From contig WTFV01000259.1 of assembly GCA_011523845.1 (NCBI GenBank), positions 1-45,163 on the forward strand: 45,163 nucleotides of DNA, read 5' to 3'. The first letter of the stretch is position 1; every line of letters begins with the position of its first letter. The notes beneath the pieces are model-generated. The model was given only the letters and a program-made list of their open reading frames with translations. It was not told where the DNA came from and searched no databases. The position numbers were made by a program, and so were the translations under genes. Below are positions 33,850 to 42,437 of this stretch, piece after piece. This DNA comes from Acidobacteriota bacterium. Its GTDB lineage: Bacteria; Acidobacteriota; Vicinamibacteria; Vicinamibacterales; UBA8438.

Positions 33850-35376
33850 ATGCTCGGCAGTGACATCGGCCGAACCCTCGCCGGAGTCTGCCTCGCCTTG
33901 CTGCTGGCTGTTCCGGCCGCCGGGCAGCAGGCGGACCTGCGCCTCGTCGACGCGATTCGGGACGGCGATCGGCACGCCGTGCGCGCGTTGCTGGAGGAGC
34001 CGGTCGACGTGAACGCCCGCCAGCCGGACGGGGCGACGGCGCTCCACTGGGCGGTCTACCTGAACGATCTCGAGACGGTCGACGTGCTTGTCGCGGCAGG
34101 CGCGGCGCCGGACGTTACGAACGAGCTGGGCGTGGCGCCGCTCTACCTGGCCTGCGAGAACGGCAACGCCGCGCTCGCAAGGAAGCTGCTCGCGGCCGGC
34201 GCCACGCCGCACGCGGTGCTGCCGAGCGGCGAGACCGCCCTGATGACCGCGGCGCGGGCCGGCAGCGTCGGCGCGGTACGGGCGTTGCTGGCTCACGGCG
34301 CCGACGTGCAGGCGCGGGAGGCGATGGAGGAGCAGACCGCCCTCATGTGGGCGGCGTCGCAGCGCCATGCCGGGGTCGTCGACGCGTTGCTGGGCGCGGG
34401 AGCGGACGTGCACGCCCGTTCGCGCCGCCGTCCCGTGGTGCAGGCGCATTCCGCCCGCACGAGCCGCGACGGCGCCGTCGTCGTGGTCGAGGAGGGCGGC
34501 TTCACGCCGCTGCTGTTCGCGGCGCGCAGCGGCGATCTCGCGTCCGCCGAGCTGCTGCTGGCCGCGGGCGCCGACCCGAACGATACCGCGCCGGCCGGCA
34601 CGAGCGCGCTCGTCGTGGCCGCCCACAGCGGCCACGGGGCGCTGGCTGCGATGCTGCTCGCTGCCGGCGCCGACCCGAACGCCGCCGGGGCGGGCTACAC
34701 GCCCCTGCACGCGGCGATCCTGCGCGGCGACGAAGCGCTGGTGGCGGGGCTGCTGGCGCACGGCGCGAATCCGAACGCCCGCCTCCTGCGGGGCACCCGC
34801 TACGCGCGACAGGGCAAGCTGTTCGCGCTGGACGTGGCCTGGACGGGGGCGGCGCCGTTCTTTCTCGCGGCCAAGTTCGGCCGGGGCGACATCATGCGCC
34901 GGCTCGCCGAGAACGGGGCGGATCCGCACGCCGGCCTGGAGGGCGGCGTGACGCCGCTGATGGCCGCCGCCGGCATGCTCACCGGCGGGTTCGGCCGGGC
35001 CGGCAAGGACCGTCTCGGGCGCGAGATGGACTCGGCCGAGATGGAGGTGGCCCTCACCCAGGATCCGGATCGGCGCGGCGTCATGAACAGCGGCATCGAC
35101 GCGGTGAAGGCGGCGGTGGAGCTGGGCGCCGACGTCAACGCCGCCAGCGCCACCGGGGACACCGCGCTGCACATGGCCGCCTTTCACGGCTTCAAGACCG
35201 TGGTGCGGTATCTGGTGGACCGCGGGGCCAGGCTGGACGCCACCAACCTTCGCGGCGAGACGCCGCTCGACCGGGCGCTTGCCGCACGCGCCCCGGCACG
35301 CCTGACCCGCGGCCTGACCGACTACAGCGACACGAGCACGGCGGATCTGCTGCGGGCCCTGGGCGCGACCGACTGA
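33850..35376 (+). CDS. Exported ankyrin-repeat protein
   Basis: This 508-residue protein has a signal peptide (IGRTLAGVCLALLLAVPAAGQ) followed by about ten ankyrin repeats up to residue 500. Examples are DGATALHWAVYLNDLETVDV, LGVAPLYLACENGNAALARK, GETALMTAARAGSVGAVRAL, GYTPLHAAILRGDEALVAGL and GDTALHMAAFHGFKTVVRYL. A non-repeat insert (residues about 345-420, KLFALDVAWTGAAPFFLA...) contains FGRAGKDRLGREMDSAEME. ATG 33850 follows CAGGGGAATC; GTG 33814 is a weaker alternative that would hide the signal peptide. Ankyrin proteins of this type are common near haem proteins in Acidobacteriota (from memory). It is presumably a periplasmic protein-binding scaffold. Confidence 0.88.
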   Translation: MLGSDIGRTLAGVCLALLLAVPAAGQQADLRLVDAIRDGDRHAVRALLEEPVDVNARQPDGATALHWAVYLNDLETVDVLVAAGAAPDVTNELGVAPLYLACENGNAALARKLLAAGATPHAVLPSGETALMTAARAGSVGAVRALLAHGADVQAREAMEEQTALMWAASQRHAGVVDALLGAGADVHARSRRRPVVQAHSARTSRDGAVVVVEEGGFTPLLFAARSGDLASAELLLAAGADPNDTAPAGTSALVVAAHSGHGALAAMLLAAGADPNAAGAGYTPLHAAILRGDEALVAGLLAHGANPNARLLRGTRYARQGKLFALDVAWTGAAPFFLAAKFGRGDIMRRLAENGADPHAGLEGGVTPLMAAAGMLTGGFGRAGKDRLGREMDSAEMEVALTQDPDRRGVMNSGIDAVKAAVELGADVNAASATGDTALHMAAFHGFKTVVRYLVDRGARLDATNLRGETPLDRALAARAPARLTRGLTDYSDTSTADLLRALGATD

Positions 35377-35563
35377 GCCCGGACCCGGTTTCCTTTCGAA
35401 GGACTGCAGCAAAACGACAGCGGACCGCCGCGCGGACGGCGCGGTGCCGTGGGTCTCCGCCGTGGAACGGCGTAGACTCCTGGACAGGATCGGTCGGGCG
35501 GAAAGCGGGGCCGCACGGCGACGGTTTCCGGGCTATGCTCGCACGCGGAGGAGGACACGCGCG

Positions 35564-35992
35564 ATGAAGACCGTACAGAAGCTGACGCTCGACGACGCCC
35601 GCGTCATCATGGCCGGCGCCGAGGCCAAGGCGCGGGAGATCGGCGTCGACATGGATATCGCGATCACCGACGACAACGGCAGCCTGCTGATGTTCCACCG
35701 CATGGACAACGGGCGGATCACCAGCATCGACGTCGCGATCAGCAAGGCGTTCACGGCGGCGGCGGCGCGGCGCTCGACGCGGGCCTATGGCGAAGTGAGC
35801 GGGCCCGGCGGACCAGCGTTCGGGATCCACGTGAGCAACCAGGGTCGGTTCATGATCGTGGCGGGCGGGTTGCCGCTGTTCGTCGACGAGCAGATCGTCG
35901 GCGGCGTCGGCTGCAGCTCCGGCACGCCCGATCAGGACGAGGTGGTGGCGCAGGCCGGGATCGACGCGTTTCTGGCGAGCCTGGGTCAGTAG
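35564..35992 (+). CDS. GlcG/HbpS family haem-binding-like protein
   Basis: This 142-residue protein matches the GlcG/HbpS (DUF336) family: LTLDDARVIMAGAEAKAREI, DMDIAITDDNGSLLMFHRMD, SIDVAISKAFTAAAARRSTR, GGLPLFVDEQIVGGVGCSSG and PDQDEVVAQAGIDAF. Members bind small ligands; some bind haem and others cobalamin-like cofactors. There is no signal peptide, so it is cytosolic. ATG 35564 has a strong GGAGGAG ribosome site. It follows the ankyrin gene after 187 bp and is probably monocistronic. Confidence 0.92.
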   Translation: MKTVQKLTLDDARVIMAGAEAKAREIGVDMDIAITDDNGSLLMFHRMDNGRITSIDVAISKAFTAAAARRSTRAYGEVSGPGGPAFGIHVSNQGRFMIVAGGLPLFVDEQIVGGVGCSSGTPDQDEVVAQAGIDAFLASLGQ

Positions 35993-36297
35993 TCTGCGCC
36001 CCGGCTTCTTGACCGGCCGGCATCTCTACAGATGAGTCGAGTTCAGGTTTTGATCGTGTTTCTTTCGCCGCTCCGGGCATTCAACAGGCGGCGCCGATCA
36101 GTGCTCGGACGTGCATGTTTGTTGGTCTGAGTTTTTCCACCCGGCAGGGCCGGACCCGCGCATGGATGGAACCGGGGTGAGTTTCCCAGTAGTAGGCGAA
36201 GCCTCGCTGGCAGGTGAGGGTTGGCTTGGCGGCAAGCGGGAGCCGCGGGCGACGGTCGACGGGCCGGTAACCCGCGGGCGCCCGGAACGGAGCCCAC
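35993..36297. other. Intergenic stretch, no gene recognised
   Basis: No convincing gene was found in these 305 bp. An AT-richer patch (GTTCAGGTTTTGATCGTGTTTCTTTCGCC, about 36040-36070) stands out and could be regulatory. An open frame from 36111 has no codon or family support. Confidence 0.5.
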
Positions 36298-36663
36298 GTG
36301 GAGAATAGCGGGCGCGGCGGCATGGTGGCCGGGGCGCTGTTGTGCGCCGTCCTGACGGGATGCGCGCAGGAGGATGCTCCCACCGAGCCTCCGCCGCCCA
36401 CCTTCGACGAGCAGGGCGTCGTCAACGAGGCGTGGCGCATTCTCAAGATGGCGACCGCGCACGACGTGATCACGCTCGAGGTGGAGGTGGCGGATCTGGA
36501 CACGGCGTCGAATGTCGCTCGCGAACTGCTGGCGCCGCTCGAGAGCCGCTATGCCGAGGCCCTCGTCTACGTCTACGCGGCTGGTGAAGGGGAGGGCGGG
36601 CACGTGCCAGCGATGCGGTTCCAGTGGACGGCGACCGGCGGAATCGTCGCCATGGAGTATTGA
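36298..36663 (+). CDS. Small hypothetical lipoprotein
   Basis: This roughly 121-residue protein starts at GTG 36298 (or ATG 36322) and has a lipobox LLCAVLTGC, giving an acylated cysteine near residue 22. A proline-rich linker (DAPTEPPPPTFDEQ) follows, then a globular part with VVNEAWRILKMATAHDVITL, ASNVARELLAPLESRYAEAL and VYVYAAG. No family was recognised. It is convergent with the Hsp20-cytochrome operon. Confidence 0.65.
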   Translation: MENSGRGGMVAGALLCAVLTGCAQEDAPTEPPPPTFDEQGVVNEAWRILKMATAHDVITLEVEVADLDTASNVARELLAPLESRYAEALVYVYAAGEGEGGHVPAMRFQWTATGGIVAMEY

Positions 36664-36721
36664 ACCCGAGGGCCGGGAACGAGCCGCACCGGGCGTCGGC
36701 GCCCGCGCACTCGTTACCCGG

Positions 36722-36747
36722 ACCACGGCGGCTTCACGGTCCGTGGT
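36722..36747 (-). terminator. Possible terminator of the Hsp20-cytochrome operon
   Basis: ACCACGG and CCGTGGT form a perfect 7-bp stem with a 12-base loop, 10 bases past the cytochrome stop codon at 36758. No T-run is seen on the minus strand, so confidence is low. Confidence 0.35.
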
Positions 36748-36757
36748 TGCTGCGGCC

Positions 36758-37237
36758 TCACTGGTTCGCCGACTGCAGGTAGGCGATCAGGTCGAGCAAC
36801 TGGCGCACGGTCATCGACTCGCTGTAGTCGCCCATGGGCGACAACGCCCCGGTGACGCCAGCCCGCACCGCGGCGCCCGTGGCCACGCTCATGGCGTGCG
36901 ACGGCGCCACGATCGCGGTGGCCACGGCTCCCGCCGTCCGGCTCGCCATGCCGGCGCCGAGGTCCGGCCCCGGATTGGCGGACACGGGGGCGGGAAGGTC
37001 GGGTTCGCCGGTCACGCGATGGCACGCCGTGCACTTGAGGTCGACGAACGCCTGCCGTCCCGCGCCGGTCGCGCCCCGCGGCAGCGACAACACGACGGTG
37101 TCGTAGCCGCCCGCCCCCGCCGCAGGCTGCTCGTCTCCGGCGGGCGCGGTGGCCGGTCGAGTCCCGGGGAACGCCGATTCCCCGGCGCACCCGCTGGTCG
37201 TCATCAGAAGAACGGCGATAAGGCTGCATCGTGACAT
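36758..37237 (-). CDS. Cytochrome c lipoprotein
   Basis: This 159-residue protein starts at ATG 37237 with GGGGGGACAGC upstream. It has a lipoprotein signal (AVLLMTTSGC, Cys17), a haem site CTACH at 69-73 and a probable axial Met in LSPMGDYSESMTVRQLLDL. The final helix (LIAYLQSANQ) is typical of class I cytochromes. It is probably anchored to the periplasmic side and ferries electrons. It lies 11 bp downstream of the Hsp20 gene on the same strand, so the two are probably cotranscribed, an unusual pairing. Confidence 0.88.
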   Translation of the reverse strand: MSRCSLIAVLLMTTSGCAGESAFPGTRPATAPAGDEQPAAGAGGYDTVVLSLPRGATGAGRQAFVDLKCTACHRVTGEPDLPAPVSANPGPDLGAGMASRTAGAVATAIVAPSHAMSVATGAAVRAGVTGALSPMGDYSESMTVRQLLDLIAYLQSANQ

Positions 37238-37248
37238 TGCTGTCCCCC

Positions 37249-37770
37249 CTAAGCGCCCGCGATCTCCAGTCGCTGTCCCTTCTTCCCCGCAGGCGCCGGC
37301 GGGGCCGGCATGGTGACCTCCAGGACGCCATCCTTGAAGCTCGCCGTCGCCTTGTCGGCGTCGACGCCGGCCGGGAGTGCGAGACAACGGTGGAAGCGGC
37401 CGTAGGTGCGCTCCGACCGATAGTAGCCCTCGGCTTTCTCCTCTTCGTCGAGCTTGCGCTCGCCCTCGATCGTCAGCGTGTCGTCGCCGATCGTCACCGT
37501 GATGTCGTCCTTCGACATACCGGGAACGTCCGCCCGCACGACGAGATTCTTCTTCTTCTCGAAAACCTCGATGTCGGGCAACCACGCGCCGTCGAACTCG
37601 AAGTCGTGCCAGGGCCGCGGTCTTGCGCCGCGAATCCCTTCGAAGATCCGCTCCATCTCGTCGGAGAGACGCCGCATGCCCGCGAACGGATTCATGGACC
37701 ACTGTGCACCCCGTCCACCGGCCGGCGCCAGCCCCCGCTTCTCCCGCCGTTTCTCGATTTTCGCTCCCAT
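37249..37770 (-). CDS. Small heat-shock protein, Hsp20/alpha-crystallin family
   Basis: This 173-residue protein has a central alpha-crystallin domain (about 65-165): LPDIEVFEKKKNLVVRADVP, GMSKDDITVTIGDDTLTIEG, ERTYGRFHRCLALPAGVD, ATASFKDGVLEVTMP. It ends in GKKGQRLEIAGA, with an I/L-x-I/L type motif (LEI). It is an ATP-independent holdase that binds unfolding proteins. The N-terminal region has MNPFAGMRRLSDEMERIFEG, usual for the family. ATG 37770 is preceded by a perfect AAGGAGG (37784-37778). It heads a two-gene operon with the cytochrome. Confidence 0.95.
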   Translation of the reverse strand: MGAKIEKRREKRGLAPAGGRGAQWSMNPFAGMRRLSDEMERIFEGIRGARPRPWHDFEFDGAWLPDIEVFEKKKNLVVRADVPGMSKDDITVTIGDDTLTIEGERKLDEEEKAEGYYRSERTYGRFHRCLALPAGVDADKATASFKDGVLEVTMPAPPAPAGKKGQRLEIAGA

Positions 37771-38158
37771 CGTGCGACCTCCTTGTGTCTCGCGATCACC
37801 TGTTCCTCGATGCAAGGTTCGCGCCATCCCACGCCGGCGCCTCGCGCAGCGTTCGCGGAGCAACCCGGCGCGACGGCGGTGCATGCGACAGGCAAGCTGG
37901 GGAGTTGTTCCCGCCCGGGCGTTGAAAATGTCCCGGCGCGCGGTTCCGGCAGACGATGACGACGCGATGGTCGAGGCGCCCGGCCGCGTCGAGGATCTCG
38001 ACCGCACTCGCGTGCACGTCGTGGCCGACGAGAACCCGCGATCATCGGAGACGGTTTGACGGATAATCCCTCTGGTGTGCGACGATGGTGGCGACGAGCC
38101 GCGCAATTGCCGCCAGGGACGATTGGAGCGGTGCGGAAGTTGTCGTGAGGAGGCATCG
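37771..38158. other. Divergent intergenic region
   Basis: These 388 bp separate the Hsp20 gene (minus) and the haem protein gene (plus). They should hold both promoters. No clear heat-shock (sigma-32) or CIRCE-like element was found. A minus-strand open frame around 37796-38017 (HASAVEILDAAGRLDHRVVI) reads partly like a protein, but it has no good start and no family. Confidence 0.45.
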
Positions 38159-40270
38159 ATGAAGAGACGCATGCAAGCGACGCTGACGTCGGGTGCGGCG
38201 GCCGCCGCGGCCGCATTGGTGATTGCCCTCGGCAGCGGGCTGGCCGGTGGAGCCGGGCTCGCCCAATCGTCCGGGATCGAGCTCGACGCCGACGACATCG
38301 GCGGCGTGGTCACCAGCGCAGACGGCCCCGAAGCGGGCGTGTGGGTGGTCGCGGAGACGACGGAGCTGCCGACCCGCTTCATCCGTATCGTGGCGACCGA
38401 CGACGAGGGCCGCTACGTGCTGCCCGACCTGCCGGATGCCACCTACGAGATTTTCGTGCGCGGCTACGGCCTCGTCGATTCGGAGCGCGTATCGGCGACG
38501 CCGGGGCAGGCGCTGGATCTCGACGCGGTGGTGGCCCCCGACGCGCTGGCCGCCGCGCAGGTCTATCCCGCCGCCTGGTGGCTCTCGATGATGGAGTTGC
38601 CCGATGGGGAGCACTCCCAGCAGGAGCTGGGCAGCTCGGTGACCGGTTGCCTGAACTGCCACCAGATCGGCAACGAGGCGACCCGCGCGATCCCGGACAG
38701 CATCCTGAGCGATGTCGACTCGCACCTCGAAGCGTGGGACCGCCGCGTCGCGATGGGGCCGATGGGCGCTTCGATGGCCGGCGCGTTCCGGCGGCTCGGC
38801 CCGCAACGGGCGATGTTCTCGGACTGGACCGACCGCATCGCGGCCGGCGAGGCGCCGACCCAGACCCCGCCGCGGCCGACCGGCGCGGAGCGCAACGTCG
38901 TCGTCACCCTCTGGGACTGGGGTACGGAGCACGACGGGCGGACGGACAGCACCCCCGCCGACGTGCGTGACGGCACCGTCAACGCCAACGGCCTCGTCTA
39001 CGGCGTCGTGCAGCCGAGCGATATCCTCGCCGTGATCGATCCGGTCGAGCACCGGGCGTTCAACATTCCCATTCCGTCGAACGCGCCCCCCATCCTGACC
39101 GACACGCCCACCTCGCCCTACTACGGCGACGACCCGATCTGGGCGCGCCGCTCCGATCCGCGGAGCGTCGCCATGGACGGAGAGGGGCGCGTCTGGCTCA
39201 CCGGCCGCATCCGCGCGCCGGACGAGCAGCCGGAGTTCTGCACGGACAGCGAGAACCCGTTCGCCGACTACTTCCCACTGGAGGTGGGCACCCGGCAGGT
39301 CTTCCTGTACGACCCGCCGAGCGAGGAGTTCAGCGAGATCGACACCTGCTTCTCGTCCGACCACAACCAGCTCGGCCATGACGAGCGCTTCTACTACGGC
39401 TTCCGCGACGGGGTCGGCTGGGTCGACGTCGAGCTGTGGGACGAGACCGGAGACGCCGAAGCGTCGCAGGGCTGGTGCCCCACGGTCATCGACACCAACG
39501 GCGACGGCGTGATCACCCCCGGCTGGACCGAGCCGGGCGAGGCGATCGATCCGACCCGCGACGCCCGCATCGCCTATGGTTGCTACTCGCCGGCCGCGAA
39601 CGCCGCGGACGACAGCGTCTGGTGCTCGGACAACGGGCGCGACGACAACACGCTGGTACGCCTGGAGCTGGGCGACAACCCGCCGGAGACCTGCATCGCC
39701 GAGGTCTACATGCCGCCGCCGAGCGTCATGGACCCGCCGGCCTACGGCAGCGGCGGCCTGCACGTCACCCGCGACGGCATCATCTGGCAGGACTGGCGCG
39801 GCAGCGGCCACTTCGCCTCGTTCGACCACAGCGTCTGCACCGTACGGAACGGTCCGACCGCGACCGGGCAGAGCTGTCCCGAGGGCTGGACCTTCTACCG
39901 CATGGACAAGCCGACCTACTCGAACGCCGAGATGCCGATCAACTCGGACGAGAGCTACCTGACGCAGATCGACCACCACGACGTGCTCGGCTTCGGCGCC
40001 GAGACGCCGGTCTACGGCGTGGTCAACACCGACTCGCTGGAGGTCTTCGTGCCGTCGACCGAGGAGTACGTGACGCTGCGCATCCCGTATCCGATGGGCT
40101 TCTTCTCGCGCTCGTCGGTCGGCCGGGTCGACGACCCGACGACCGGCTGGAAGGGGAAGGGGCTCTGGTCGAGCTATTCCAACTACGCGGCGTGGCATCT
40201 GGAAGGCGGACCGGGCACGCTGCAGAAGGCGGTGAAGTTCCAGGTCCGGCCGCATCCGTTGGCGAAGTAG
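38159..40270 (+). CDS. Exported haem protein with carboxypeptidase-regulatory-like domain
   Basis: This 703-residue protein has a long signal peptide (TSGAAAAAAALVIALGSGLA). A small carboxypeptidase-regulatory-like beta domain follows (about 43-128, GGVVTSADGPEAGVWVVAE, DDEGRYVLPDLPDATYEIFV). Next is one haem site CLNCH at 164-168. About 500 residues of WD/NHL-like beta structure complete it (NANGLVYGVVQPSDILAV, SVAMDGEGRVWLTGRIR, GGLHVTRDGIIWQDWRG). ATG 38159 follows GAGGAGG. It resembles the vgb/NHL-type carboxypeptidase-regulatory proteins of acidobacterial genomes. It is probably a periplasmic redox enzyme or electron carrier; the substrate is unknown. Confidence 0.85.
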   Translation: MKRRMQATLTSGAAAAAAALVIALGSGLAGGAGLAQSSGIELDADDIGGVVTSADGPEAGVWVVAETTELPTRFIRIVATDDEGRYVLPDLPDATYEIFVRGYGLVDSERVSATPGQALDLDAVVAPDALAAAQVYPAAWWLSMMELPDGEHSQQELGSSVTGCLNCHQIGNEATRAIPDSILSDVDSHLEAWDRRVAMGPMGASMAGAFRRLGPQRAMFSDWTDRIAAGEAPTQTPPRPTGAERNVVVTLWDWGTEHDGRTDSTPADVRDGTVNANGLVYGVVQPSDILAVIDPVEHRAFNIPIPSNAPPILTDTPTSPYYGDDPIWARRSDPRSVAMDGEGRVWLTGRIRAPDEQPEFCTDSENPFADYFPLEVGTRQVFLYDPPSEEFSEIDTCFSSDHNQLGHDERFYYGFRDGVGWVDVELWDETGDAEASQGWCPTVIDTNGDGVITPGWTEPGEAIDPTRDARIAYGCYSPAANAADDSVWCSDNGRDDNTLVRLELGDNPPETCIAEVYMPPPSVMDPPAYGSGGLHVTRDGIIWQDWRGSGHFASFDHSVCTVRNGPTATGQSCPEGWTFYRMDKPTYSNAEMPINSDESYLTQIDHHDVLGFGAETPVYGVVNTDSLEVFVPSTEEYVTLRIPYPMGFFSRSSVGRVDDPTTGWKGKGLWSSYSNYAAWHLEGGPGTLQKAVKFQVRPHPLAK

Positions 40271-40480
40271 AACAGGGACCGGGAACGACCGCGACCGCTG
40301 CACGGACGACCGGGCACGTCGCTCCGGTGGGCGCCCGATCCCGCTGGTGGGAGGCCGACATCGACCAGACGCCGGGCCGCGTACGATCGGGAGCGTCGAC
40401 GGGCCGACGGACGACGGGGACGGGAAGACAAGTACCGACGGCGTGCGGAAGCTGCAGAACAACGGCAGGCTGCGGCGGAG

Positions 40481-41875
40481 GTGCAAGCGCGACAAGAGGC
40501 CGCTCAACGGAAGGAGGCCGAACGCCAAGCGCAGGAGGCAGAAGCGCAGGCCAAGCAGCAAGCAGATAGGGAACGAACAGCATGGGCAGCCCGGGCAGAA
40601 GAACAACGGCAGCGCGCGCACGCAGAAAGGCGCTTGGAAGCCGAACGTCAAACCCGGACGGAGGCGGAACAGCGTGCGGCAACAGCGGAACGAAGGGCGC
40701 GGCGAGCGGAGCGGCGAACTAGCGAGGGAGACCGTAAGCTGTTCGCTTGGCGGGCGGGCGTAGCTGCATCAGCAATGCTGATCGTGGCTACGACTGCAGC
40801 GATGCTGTTGAGCCGGCGCCCGCCACCAACAATCGATCAGCGACCGGAATCGGCGGTTGTTGAGGGGCATGAAGAAGTCGGGCCTCCGGAGCCGGAACGG
40901 ATACCGAGCCAACCGCTCCCTGGCCAGGGCTACTTGAACGAAGCTGCGGTCTCAGCAGCGGTGTTGCCGTGGCCCGCGGGCGCGGCCTATGTGTACGAAA
41001 TCTACGAAGCGGAACGGCGCCAGCGGAGGGAGGAACGACGTCCTGGGCGGGTGTTCAGCGACTGTGATCGGTGCCCCACGATGGTTGTGATGCCGTCGGG
41101 GACTTTCCGCATGGGTTCCAACGAGGGGGTGAGGACTCATCAGCCCGTGCGCGACGTACGGGTGCGGGTGTTTGCGCTCGGCCGGCATGAGGTAACGGTG
41201 AGGGAGTACGAAGCCTTCGTGACTGCGTCGGGTTACGTATCGGGCGAGGGGTGCTACGTGGCCGATCGGAGGGGAAGAACCGTCTGGGATCGGCAGGCGT
41301 CGTGGCGCGCGCCGGGGTTCGAGCAGGTCAACGAGCATCCTGTCGTGTGCGTGAGTTGGCGGGATGCGCAGGCGTACGCGCGGTGGGTGAGTGGCGAATC
41401 CGGCGAGCCGTACCGTCTGTCGAGCGAAGCGGAGTGGGAGTACGCGGCCCGCGCGGGCATGGACAACGTGAACCTGTTGGGGAACGACAAGGTTGCACAA
41501 TGTGATCGCGGGAACGGGGCCGATCGCACCACGACGCAGTTCCTTCCCGAGTGGCACGGAATCACGGCCGACTGTCGGGACGACGCCGTGTTCGCGGCGC
41601 CGGTTGGATCGTATGCTCCCAACGCATTCGGCCTCTTCGACATGCTGGGCAATGCTTGGGAGTGGACGGAAGATTGTTGGCATGACAGTTACCGAGGAGC
41701 GCCGTCGGACGCTGTGGCCTGGACCAGCGCCGCGACTTGTCGAGAGCGCGTACTACGGGGCGGGTCCTGGCAGGACGGGCCAAGACGCCTGCACTCGGTC
41801 GTTCGCAACCGCTATGGCGCGGGTCGGAGGAGTCTCTCTTCCGTCGGGTTCCGGGTTGCCCGTACGATCGATTGA
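40481..41875 (+). CDS. Membrane-anchored SUMF1/formylglycine-generating-enzyme-like protein
   Basis: This is a roughly 464-residue protein. Residues 1-85 are an Arg/Glu/Ala/Gln coiled coil, 88-110 a membrane span (LFAWRAGVAASAMLIVATTA), then a Pro-rich linker. The C-terminal FGE/SUMF1 domain spans about 197-464: MVVMPSGTFRMGSN, GRHEVTVREYEAFV, HPVVCVSWRDAQAYARW, YRLSSEAEWEYAARAG, GLFDMLGNAWEWTEDCW, RVLRGGSWQDGP, SVGFRVAR. Relatives oxidise cysteine in sulfatases or act in other oxygen-dependent steps; many bacterial ones are uncharacterised. The start is doubtful: GTG 40481 lacks a spaced ribosome site, and the frame stays open back to the stop of the previous gene with a coiled-coil-like composition. 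Confidence 0.82.
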   Translation: MQARQEAAQRKEAERQAQEAEAQAKQQADRERTAWAARAEEQRQRAHAERRLEAERQTRTEAEQRAATAERRARRAERRTSEGDRKLFAWRAGVAASAMLIVATTAAMLLSRRPPPTIDQRPESAVVEGHEEVGPPEPERIPSQPLPGQGYLNEAAVSAAVLPWPAGAAYVYEIYEAERRQRREERRPGRVFSDCDRCPTMVVMPSGTFRMGSNEGVRTHQPVRDVRVRVFALGRHEVTVREYEAFVTASGYVSGEGCYVADRRGRTVWDRQASWRAPGFEQVNEHPVVCVSWRDAQAYARWVSGESGEPYRLSSEAEWEYAARAGMDNVNLLGNDKVAQCDRGNGADRTTTQFLPEWHGITADCRDDAVFAAPVGSYAPNAFGLFDMLGNAWEWTEDCWHDSYRGAPSDAVAWTSAATCRERVLRGGSWQDGPRRLHSVVRNRYGAGRRSLSSVGFRVARTID

Positions 41876-41954
41876 GGCTGACCGCGAGAGTTACCGAGCA
41901 AGACCACGCGAGCATCTTCCCGTCCGGATCGAGCAGCTACACGTCGGCAGGACG

Positions 41955-42437
41955 TCAGTCGGACGTCATCGCCTGCTGCAGCACGTCCGTGAGTGGTGCG
42001 CCGCAGCGGATCAACACCGGCCGCCTTGATTGGCCACGCAGTGTGATCGGCGTACGGCGGAGCGCTGTGAGACGTTCCCTGTGAACGCCTTGTCCGCTGG
42101 CGAGAACCGGGACGAATCTGAATCGCAGCCCGGGAGGAATCCACGCGTCCGCGATGTCAGCGCCGCCCTGAAGCTGCGCCGCCGCCGAGCCGCCCCTGAA
42201 CGCGCCACCTTTCAGTTCGATGGGGCTCACCCACGCAACGTTCTGCCCTTCGCCGAAGAACAGGTAGTCGCACCGTTTGCGATCAGCGGCAATCCCGAGC
42301 GCGTCGCAGTCGAGATCGACCGTCACGTGCTCGACCGGCACCCCGTGCATGGACACCGAGCACCCTCGTTTGCTGATCCGTCTTTTCCGACAGGCGACGT
42401 TTACCTGCCGCGAGACCGCCTGCACGAGTCCGGTCAC
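41955..42437 (-). CDS. Small protein with PD-(D/E)XK-like signature, partner of the ATPase
   Basis: This 160-residue protein starts at GTG 42437, whose bases overlap the ATPase stop (GTGA, 4 bp), so the two are translationally coupled. Residues 56-80 read CDYLFFGEGQNVAWVSPIEL then KGG: Asp57, a strand, then Glu74-x-Lys76. Gln89 lies in the following helix (AAAQLQGGADIADAW). That pattern fits PD-(D/E)XK nucleases, including the Gln often seen after the ExK strand. Other segments are GCSVSMHGVP, FRFVPVLASGQGVHRERL and RPVLIRCGAPL. No named family was recognised. I infer a DNA- or RNA-cutting effector controlled by the ATPase; this is unproven. Confidence 0.75.
   Translation of the reverse strand: MTGLVQAVSRQVNVACRKRRISKRGCSVSMHGVPVEHVTVDLDCDALGIAADRKRCDYLFFGEGQNVAWVSPIELKGGAFRGGSAAAQLQGGADIADAWIPPGLRFRFVPVLASGQGVHRERLTALRRTPITLRGQSRRPVLIRCGAPLTDVLQQAMTSD

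Noticed and set aside
33622..35412. Minus-strand frame opposite the ankyrin gene
   Set aside because: Mirror of the ankyrin repeats, no independent signal.
36111..36308. 65-codon frame before the small lipoprotein
   Set aside because: No ribosome site, signal or family; composition looks random.
37796..38017. Minus-strand frame upstream of Hsp20
   Set aside because: Contains a plausible HRVVIVCRNRAPG stretch, but lacks a good start and lies in the expected promoter region.
38042..40651. 869-codon minus-strand frame opposite the haem protein
   Set aside because: Valine/arginine-rich shadow; the plus frame has a ribosome site, signal peptide and haem motif.
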